Origin: Chromera velia
Lineage: Eukaryota; Sar; Chromeraceae
Assembly (NCBI GenBank): GCA_018398765.1
Contig: JAHBMJ010005944.1
Span: 3,634 to 58,633 of the forward strand
Length of the DNA stretch: 55,000 nt
Reading direction: 5' to 3'
A program made the translations under genes and the position numbers. This document shows positions 47,755 to 55,000 of this stretch, in pieces. The notes beneath the pieces were generated by a model that worked only from the letters and a program-made list of their open reading frames with translations, did no database searches and was not told the DNA's origin. Position 1 is the first letter of the stretch, and each line of letters begins with the position of its first letter.

Positions 47755-47773
47755 CTCGAGCTAGGCGTCACCA
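47755..47773 (-). promoter_or_regulatory. Primer-binding site
   Basis: On the minus strand TGGTGACGCCTAGCTCGAG begins two bases inside the 5' LTR. It starts with the TGG expected from a tRNA ending CCA, and its complement (CTCGAG ... GTCACCA) looks like a tRNA T-arm and acceptor end. Which tRNA cannot be told here. Confidence 0.75.
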
Positions 47774-47775
47774 CG

Positions 47776-48241
47776 TGTTAAGGTCTACTTAGAGGGGTTG
47801 GCGCTGGTGAGGGCTTGCAGAGGTTCAAGGGTCTTCAGGGCTTGATGTCGCTGAAGTGGTTCAGGTCGATCCCTAGTGACAGACTCGATCGATGTCAGGA
47901 GTATGGAGCTTTCTTGCGATTCAGCGATCGATCTGATTTCATAGTAGTCTTCCAGAAAGTCTTTCGGAAGTCTTTCATATGATTTCGATCAAAATACGAC
48001 AAGCCAAAATCTATATAGTACAGGACGTTAACGTCCCGTCTCTTTTCTTGTTGATCCTTAAAAAGGCAGGTAGCGAGGATTGAACCTATGATCTTCTGTT
48101 TGTTAATGTTGTATCATGTTAACCACTAAGTCATGAATGTAAGCGACACACACCATTCTCTTTTGCTTAGCACTATTTTTGATTAAGTCAATTTATTTAA
48201 TTCTCATTTTCTTTCTAGTCACGCTTTGATGACGCATAGCA
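47776..48241 (-). repeat. 5' LTR of the chromovirus
   Basis: 466 bp, plus-strand ends TGTTAAGG and CATAGCA; direct repeat of 35008-35470. Confidence 0.95.
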
Positions 48242-48387
48242 GATGCATGCAGATGCAGATGAACGTCCAGAATAGTACTTCATGAGCGGGGTCAAGATCG
48301 AGTAAATAAACACCCCCTGTAACCCTACACTGTTCACATAAGAGTAACCGCTAAAGAATAGTAATGAGGCGGCCGTCAGGCCACCGA

Positions 48388-48445
48388 GTTACGGTTTTTT
48401 AGTAACTGAAGGTTTAAAATGGTAGATTATGGAAAAACAGTAACG
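48388..48445. repeat. Inverted repeat, TTACGG family
   Basis: GTTACGGTTTTTT at 48388-48400 faces GGAAAAACAGTAACG at 48431-48445; the arms pair imperfectly. Confidence 0.6.
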
Positions 48446-49204
48446 CAACACGCTGATAATAGCCTGATATACAATTATTCAATTATAAATATTATTAGTA
48501 ATAGTCTACTAGGAAAAAGACTAAATTTAATCTGTTCAAGACTTGCTTTTCGACGTCCATAGCTACCTTTGTATTCAAAATAATTCAAAAGTTTGACAAA
48601 ACAATATAAAAGGTCGACCTTACAAGCCTTTTCCATCCCTTTCCCTTCCATTGTGGTCTTTTTAACTGCCGACTTTGGCTTTTCCCTTGTCTTTTAGCCT
48701 TCCTTTACCCTTCGCCTTTGCCTTGGCGGCAGAGGCAGTCAGGCATGCAGACACAGCCACAGGGAAGAACAGGCATGCACAGGTAGGCACAAGTATGCTT
48801 CTCCCGTCTATCTCCGTCTCTAGCATACTTTCTCTGTCTGAAGGCGTGTATGCTAGTCGCGGTGATTCCTGCGTCAAAAGATTAACAGCAGCTTAACAAG
48901 ATCGCATCTCATCGGTTGGCAATGGTTAATTGGCTCCTTTGGCTTACCGGTCTTTGAGTCAATGCAATCATTCACTTGTACAAGCATGCACGATGGTGAC
49001 TGGGCTTAGGCCCCTAGGCAGGCCTATAGCATTTGCATCTAACAAAAACGACCACAAAGTAAAATAAAAAATTTTCTTTGGAAAAAAAAAAAATATGCAT
49101 ATGATTGAATGATTGAATTGCACACGCATACAAGATGCTCACTGCATGAAGAACCGCGCGAGATTTCTATGCCGCGGCTCCATGTTGGCCCCACAACGCC
49201 CGAA

Positions 49205-49257
49205 TTACGGTTTTTCCGTTAAAAAAACTTCGGCACCAAGTTATGGAAAAACCGTAA
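49205..49257. repeat. Perfect 13-bp inverted repeat, TTACGG family
   Basis: TTACGGTTTTTCC at 49205-49217 and GGAAAAACCGTAA at 49245-49257 are exact reverse complements with a 27-bp loop. The same arm occurs at 48388. Confidence 0.9.
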
Positions 49258-49486
49258 CGAAAAAAGTCGTAATCTATAATTTCCTCACAGACCCTCATCG
49301 TAACCCTTATGTGGACGGTATATGTAACCCCCTGCTTACTCGACTCCCGCTGGGGCGTGCACTCAGACTCACGTCCTTCTTTTCCAGCCTGCGGACACAT
49401 CACTAGACACATTAGAGTTCAAATTATTTCTTTAATTAATGAGCCACTCGTACTGGCACTCATACAGTAGTGGTCATTTTCTGAAA

Positions 49487-49550
49487 CGGAGATTGATTGA
49501 TTGATTGATTGATACAAAGTTGATTGATTGATTGATTGATTGATTGATTT
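49487..49550. repeat. (TGAT)n tract
   Basis: Reverse complement of the (ATCA)n tail seen on the LINEs at 12.8 and 14.6 kb, so possibly the tail of a minus-strand LINE. The LINE stem-loop is not found next to it. Confidence 0.7.
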
Positions 49551-51181
49551 GCATTGAGTTGGTTAAAGTTAATTAATGAGTCTAGAGTAAAATAGTGTCA
49601 ATATGTCATTTTATTAACACAGTCTTCAAAAACAATTAACGCAAATTCTCTTTTCTTTTAGCTTCTCTTAGACTAAGCCTACATGACAACTTGAACCTAA
49701 AACTTGAACGCCTACACAATAACAGAAGCTAAGAAGAATGTATGTTAAATGTTTGCACAGATGTTGCATGACAAATGTGGGCTAGAATGTGGGTGAGGAG
49801 GATAAGAACAGAATGAAAGTGTACCAAAGTAAGAGGTCGATCTAGTCATGCAGCATTTACTAAGTTAAGTAGAATCTAGAGTGGAATACAATGGAATGAT
49901 ATACATGGATATAAAGGTGTTTTAATTATTCTTGAATCTAGGTTTTAAATAATGTCTTAAAAAAAAAGAAAATCTTTTTAGTTGCATGTATCCTACATGA
50001 ATACTTAATGAACCCACATTAGTTTATAGAAGACATGTTACATGTTTCTACTTTGTAAAAATTTGAACAATAAAGAACCAAATACAGCTAACATGCGTTT
50101 AACTCTAGGTTTTACGATTCATGATGCAGTCTGTACTCAGCCAACATCTAGCCTACATTGATTCTTACTATACTAAAATCATATCTAAAATCATAAGCTA
50201 AAAACCTAGAACATTAATACTAACTGTATATAAAATATATGTAGGAAGGCTGTAAAACATATATAAGCCGCCTAGGAAGTTAGAACTGTTGATCTGCTAC
50301 CAAAGTTCAATGTGCACACCCACAATTAAAGAATAGACAGATTAATTCGGCGAAGTCGATTCGAGACTATTTGATCGAGATCGACTAACACAGGAGAGCA
50401 GCACAGGCATGCATGAACTTTTGGAGGAACTGTACGTCAAAAAGGCTGCGGGGGTGTAGGACTGTTCGAGTTCATTGGACTGTTCGAGTTCGTTCATTAC
50501 GCGAATCGGTCACGTTACCACTGTCACGTTACCATGACGCAAGGACTTTGTACACACAGGGCATGCAAGTCGATCCAAACAGTGCTACGACAGAAATCGT
50601 CCGGACACACGGGCACAGCACACTTATCACGCGACTCGCGGCGACGCTGCACGAAGGTGACATGATCAGGCGGATCTGTATACGAGACCTCCAGGTCTTC
50701 CTCTCTCTTTATTAAAACATGAACGAACCGCAGCAGCTTATTTCTCATTGACCGTGCTTCCTTTCCGAGATTTACACACACAGCTGTTGCATGACGTGCT
50801 CGGGCTTCGCAAGACCTTGCTCTACCCGTACATGAACCTATGTGGGACACTCTCGCACTCACTCTCAACTCGAAAAACCGGAGCCTTCCTCCATTACATA
50901 CAGCAAGGAAATGAACTTTTGTATCCAAAAACGAGTTAGAACAGCACTCTTTCCCTCGCTCACAACGAATCGCTCGCTTATGCGAGACCCAGCATTGACT
51001 GCCTCGCTTCTTCTTTTCCTTTTTCATGTTCCTCATCGACACTCAAGCACGCATCGCAAAAGACTTCTCTGTCATCTCCTTCCACCTTCGCAAAGAGAAG
51101 AAAGAGGGGTAGATCACATCAATGTGGAGTCGTGCTCGCTGCCTCAAAGGATGCTGCCGTGAGGGCCTGGATGCCTCTCAC

Positions 51182-54118
51182 TTACTGGCCGCGAAGGCGT
51201 CTGCCCTTCTTGGAGTAGGGAGCGGGGGCGGCAGCGACGGTGACGGGGGTGGCGGCGATGGTGATGGACTTGGAGCATCCAGCTCCGGTGTCAGAGAATC
51301 CTCTGCATGCACCGACACAAGGAACGGGAAAAGAGTGAATTGAAATTCGCTTGTCTGGCGCGTGGTGAGGGGGAGCGCAATAGTGAGAAAAGGAATGTGA
51401 AAGGCGCAGCAGCCAGTCATAAAAAGAAAGATCGGAAAAAGTCAAGACAGCCTCTCACATCAGTCAGACTGAAAGCTGAGGACTGCAAGGAACACCAAAC
51501 CAAGGATAGGTCAGAGATAGTACACGGCAAAAGCCAGAACGCAAGCGACTGTGGGGGAAAGAACAAACAGCTGTACGCAGGAAAAAAGAAGTCGACTTAC
51601 GCGGGGCAGGACTGGACGGTGGAGTAGGAGGTGGACTTGCAGGAGGCGCCCTTGGTGGAGGTGCCGGCGGGGCAGGAGTAGGAGGGGGCGGAGGAGACGG
51701 TCTCAGAGGTCATGGTGGTGATGGGAGCGACGGTGTAAGACTCGGTCTGGGTCTCCATGGACTGGACAGGGACCTGCTCGGAGACGGGAACCTGAGTGGT
51801 TCTGGTGCCCAGGCAGGAAGAACCGGACTGGGTGGTGCCAGCAGGGCAGGAGGAGGAAGAGATGGGGGCAACCTCGTAGGTGGAGGTCTTGGTCTCGAAA
51901 GACTGGACGGGAACCTGGATGGTCTTGGGGACCTGGATGGTCTTGGGGACCTGGGAGGTTCTGGTGGCGATGCAGGAAGAGCCGGACATAGTGCTGCCCT
52001 TGGGGCAGGAGGAAGAGGAGATGGGGGCAACCTCGTAAGTGGAGGTCCTGGTCTCGTAGGAGGTGACGGGGACCTGGACGGTCTTGGGGACCTGCTGGGT
52101 TCTGGTGGCAACGCAGGAAGAGCCGGACATAGTGCTGCCCTTGGGGCAGGAGGAAGAGGAGATGCGCTCAGCGGTGTACTGGGAGGTCTTGGTCTCGTAC
52201 GTGGTCTGAGACTCGTAGGTAGTCTGAGACTCGTAGGTGGTCTGAGACTCGTAGGTGGTCTGAGACTCGTAGGTGGTCACAGGGACGCTCTCGGTCCTGG
52301 TGCCGATGCAGGAAGAGCCAGACATGGAGGTGCCAGCGGGGCAGGAGGTGGAGGGGGTCTGGATGGTCTGGGTGGAGGCGATCTTGTCGACGTAGCTGGT
52401 GGAGGCGACCTGGGAGGTCTCGTAGGGAGCAGAGGAGGTGGACTGCTTCAGGCAGGACTGGCCGGAGAGGGTGGCTCCCTTGGGGCAGCTGTAGGAAGAG
52501 GCACCCTTCTTTCCGGAGGGAACAAGGGTGGCGGGGAAGGTGTCGGTGGAGGTGGTCATGCACCCGGCACCGGTGTCGGTGTAGCCACTGCACGCAGCAA
52601 CAAACACCCAGAGAGAAACGACGGTTGAGTACACGATGCGAGACTTTTCTGCCGTTCCACACTGCCGAAAGATCACAGATGAGACACACCAAGAAAACAC
52701 CGAAAGATGGACCAGGCACGGGCACAAAGAAACACGAACCTCCACACACACACACACACAAGGACCGACAGACCACTAAGGTCGGTCTTGTCAGGCGAAA
52801 GAAAGAGCTTTCGAACCGGAGAGGAAGAGGGCTGACTGACGCGGGGCAAGACGTGACGGTCTGGAAGGAGGTGGTCATGCAGCCGCTGCCGGACTCGGTG
52901 GAGCCAGCGGGGCAGGAGTAGGTGGTGACGGTGTCGGAGGTCATGGTGGTGATGGGAGCCACAGTGTACTGCTCGGTCCTCTGCTCATAGCTGGTCACGG
53001 GGACCTGGGTGGTGACGGGAACCTGGGTGGTGACGGGAACCTGAGTGGTGACAGGGACCTGAGTGGTCACGGGGACCTGCTCGGTGGTGGTACCAATGCA
53101 GGAAGACCCCTGCATGGAGGTGCCGGAGGGGCAAGAGTAGGAAATGTCAGCAGGGACGGTGTACTGCTCAGAGACGGTCTCGTAGGTGGTCTGGGTCTCG
53201 TAGGTGGTGACGGGGACCTGCTCGGTGGTGGTGCCAATGCAGGAAGAGCCAGACATGGAGGTGCCGGAGGGGCAAGAGTAGGAAATGTCAGCAGGGACGG
53301 TGTACTGCTCAGAGACAGTCTCGTAGGTGGTCTGGGTCTCATAGGTGGTCTGGGTCTCGTAAGTGGTCACAGGGACCTGCTCGGTGGTGGTGCCGATGCA
53401 GGAAGACCCCTGCATGGAGGTGCCGGAGGGGCAAGAGTAAGAGACCTCAGCAGGGACGTTGTAGGTCTCGGTCTGGGACTCCATACGAGTGCGAGTCTCG
53501 TAGGAGGTCACGGGGACCTGAGTGGTCCTGGTGCCGGTGCACTTGTAGCCCTTGGCAGACATGGTGGTGCCAGCAGGGCAAGACTGCTGGGGAGTCTGAA
53601 CAGTGCTGATGCACTGGCCTCCGGACAGGGTGCCCTGCAGAGCGAGAGACAAAAAAGACAAAAGACAGATGTCAAGAAGGTTCGTAGAGACGAAGAGACA
53701 GGAGACGGCGAGAGGAAGAAAAAAAAAATCCTGAGAGGCCGGCGAAAAAAACGCAGCACACGAAAGCACAGGAGCAACCGATACAGGAGCTAGCCCATAG
53801 GGCCGTATTCCTTCACATGCTCCGCCAAGAGTGGAAGGGGGGGGGCAGAAGGGGGCAGACAGGCAGGCAAGAGGATCTACTTACCGAAGCGCAGGAGGGC
53901 ACAGGTGCAACCTCAGAGACCTGGGGAACCTGCTGGCTGATGTAAGCAGCAGACTCAGTGCCGATGCAGGAAGACCCAGAAAGGGAATAGCCCGAGGGGC
54001 AAGTGTAAGAGGTGGTGGTGGCAGCAGGGGCCGAGTACTTGCTGGAGTAGCTAGCACGGTGAGAGTGAGGCCCGGCCTTGGCCAGGGCAAAGAGAACGGA
54101 CACAGCGAAGACCTTCAT
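51182..54118 (-). CDS. Gene D, secreted Cys-module protein resembling oocyst-wall proteins
   Basis: Exons 54118-53885, 53634-52841, 52587-51601 and 51302-51182; all borders GT/AG, phases 0/2/2 close, 711 residues. MKVFAVSVLFALAKA is a clear signal peptide. The mature chain is 15 modules of the form SC-P-x-G-x(3-7)-C (for example SCPSGTSMSGSSC, SCPKGSTMSGSSC), separated by Thr/Val/Tyr/Glu-rich linkers with short repeats (QVPVTT, TTYESQ, TTYETQ). Every one of the 30 cysteines sits in a module, so 15 local disulfides are likely. The last exon ends in a basic tail (SKKGRRLRGQ). There is no membrane segment. The regular CPxG...C spacing and secretion recall the Cys-rich repeats of coccidian and Cryptosporidium oocyst-wall proteins; that is resemblance, not proven homology. 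Probably a cross-linked structural protein of a wall or matrix. Confidence 0.85.
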
Positions 54119-54775
54119 GATGCAAAACTTGAAAAAAGGAGATAGACAGAGCAAGCAAACGGTGCCACGAGAAGTACAGTTCCACCAGAAAACACGTTTG
54201 TGAAACGAGGGGGCAGTGTGGGTGTTGTCGTTTGAGATCTTTGTTCGCAAAAGGAGACGCGACAGATTTTGAGAGCTATAGCATGCATTTTTAGGCCGCA
54301 GGAGACGTCGAGCCTACCGGAGACGCCTGTGGCCCCGTAAAGTCACGATGTTAGGCACATTCGCGAGAAAAAATGTTCGCTTGTCGGTCGCATTTTTCTT
54401 TCAAGGCCCACTCTCATCGAGCAAAACCAAAATTTGCCTTCCGGGCCCGGCCGCGGTGACCTCTGCGTGCCGCCAACCATTGCGGGATACAAGTGGCTGT
54501 GTGCGAACGCCCCGAAATGCGAAAAAGAAAATTAGTCGAGACGCGAATTATGGATGCAAAGGAGAAAATCCGTCTATATACCGTCCACAAATGATTCAAG
54601 CGGATCAATAAAAGAAGAATTCCTTCTGCCTCATCCTCCTAAAGTGTCTGATGGCTCCGAGAGACTTCTGCACAGTCGGAAACCGAACGGAGGCGTGAGT
54701 GGTCTCCTGCGTGTTGCACTAGAAACTGAATTCGAAGTTTGTCTGACCTTTGTTGTCTCCAAAGAGAAAAAAGAA
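54119..54775. promoter_or_regulatory. Divergent promoter region of genes D and E
   Basis: The two start codons point apart with 657 bp between. A TATA-like CTATATA lies at about 54573-54579, roughly 200 bp before the start of gene E, and a short upstream frame (ATG at 54651, TGA at 54696-54698, 15 residues) precedes that start. No element can be assigned firmly. Confidence 0.4.
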
Positions 54776-55000
54776 ATGCCCACAGTTGCACTCTGTAACG
54801 TGGGCTCCCGAGGCGACCTGCAACCCTTGTGTGCGCTAGGGTTGGAGTTCAAGAGCAGGGGGTGGCATGTGGCCGTTCTGACAGAGAAGAGAGCGGAGCC
54901 TTTGGTCAGAGAGTTCGGTCTAGAGGCACGGGTGATTGCAGGAGATTCCGTCGGTATCATCTTCGAAGAAAAGTATGCGGACATGCTCGCGAAGGGAAAG
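54776..55000 (+). CDS. Sterol-glucosyltransferase-like enzyme (GT28/GT1 type), N-terminus
   Basis: The first 75 residues, cut by the window end. MPTVALCNVGSRGDLQP contains the N-x-GSRGD-x-QP motif found at the first strand and loop of sterol 3-beta-glucosyltransferases and related GT28-type enzymes, where it helps bind the acceptor or the nucleotide sugar. It is followed by an amphipathic helix (LCALGLEFKSRG), a second strand (HVAVLTEKR) and FGLEARVIAGD, as in the family's Rossmann-like N-terminal half. The donor-binding C-terminal half lies outside the window. The ATG at 54776 directly precedes the first strand, so it is a natural start. Substrate cannot be told from this part. Confidence 0.8.
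   Translation, partial: MPTVALCNVGSRGDLQPLCALGLEFKSRGWHVAVLTEKRAEPLVREFGLEARVIAGDSVGIIFEEKYADMLAKGK

Larger units (their letters stand above)
35004..48245 (-). mobile_element. Ty3/gypsy (chromovirus) LTR retrotransposon, defective
   Basis: A 13.2-kb element on the minus strand flanked by a 4-bp target duplication GATG (35004-35007 and 48242-48245). The order from its 5' LTR is: LTR 48241-47776, primer-binding site, leader with 79-bp repeats, Gag, protease, reverse transcriptase, RNase H, integrase with chromodomain, a 4-kb non-coding 3' segment, polypurine tract, LTR 35470-35008. Integrase after RNase H and a chromodomain at the integrase end define the chromovirus branch of Ty3/gypsy. Roughly 20 differences, nearly all transitions, separate the LTRs over about 465 bp, so the insertion is moderately young. 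Eight in-frame stops and an altered protease motif show that it cannot make its own proteins. Confidence 0.92.
48246..51181. other. AT-rich intergenic region
   Basis: About 2.9 kb with no convincing gene. It has two short inverted repeats with a shared TTACGGTTTTT arm (48388-48445, 49205-49257), a (TGAT)n tract (49487-49550) and long AT-rich stretches (49560-50400). A 172-residue minus-strand frame at 50524-51042 is Arg/Cys-rich with no pattern and is not called. Its right end probably holds the 3' UTR of gene D. Confidence 0.5.

Noticed and set aside
47755-47773. A tRNA gene at the primer-binding site
   Set aside because: Only the 3' end of a tRNA is mirrored there; no cloverleaf extends into the flanks.
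50524-51042. 172-residue minus-strand frame
   Set aside because: No start context, domain, splice partner or codon signal; Arg/Cys-rich composition is typical of chance frames in this DNA.

Overview
The window looks like nuclear DNA of an intron-rich eukaryote, most likely an alveolate close to the chromerid algae. That placement is inferred from four things: many small exons with GT/AG borders, a coiled-coil protein ending in a MATH/TRAF-like fold, a secreted Cys-module protein resembling apicomplexan oocyst-wall proteins, and abundant Ty3/gypsy and LINE debris. No database search was possible. I see no bacterial operons, CRISPR array, rRNA or confident tRNA.

Layout. 1-3622: simple repeats and a decayed reverse-transcriptase tail. 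3623-9622 (+): a 12-exon gene of unknown function (gene A), followed by an orphan RRM-like exon at 10403-10615. 10628-12000: two direct repeats of about 170 bp, each running into (CA)n, enclosing a displaced inverted copy of one exon of gene C. 12759-14632: two LINE 3' ends stacked head to tail, the second carrying a broken reverse-transcriptase C-terminus. 15486-25453 (-): gene C, 15 exons with every splice phase closing, predicted 1798 residues, long coiled coils and a C-terminal MATH/TRAF-like domain. 25454-26189: a shared divergent promoter region with a very GC-rich patch. 26190-34604 (+): gene B, about 10 exons, predicted about 1743 residues, coiled-coil start and a single 3954-nt last exon coding for disordered protein.

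35004-48245 holds one LTR retrotransposon on the minus strand: 463/466-bp LTRs, GATG target duplication, primer-binding site, polypurine tract, Gag, protease, reverse transcriptase, RNase H, integrase and chromodomain (a chromovirus). It is dead: eight in-frame stops interrupt gag and pol, and the protease active site is changed. 48242-51181 is AT-rich intergenic DNA with small inverted repeats.

51182-54118 (-): gene D, four exons, predicted 711-residue secreted protein built from 15 two-cysteine modules. It is head to head with gene E (54776 onward, +), the first 75 residues of a sterol-glucosyltransferase-like enzyme that runs off the window.

The host genes share no obvious pathway. A wall-like structural protein beside a glycolipid-type glycosyltransferase is suggestive of cell-surface construction, but adjacency is the only evidence. 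Introns of genes A and C are loaded with (TC)n(TG)n tracts on the sense strand.
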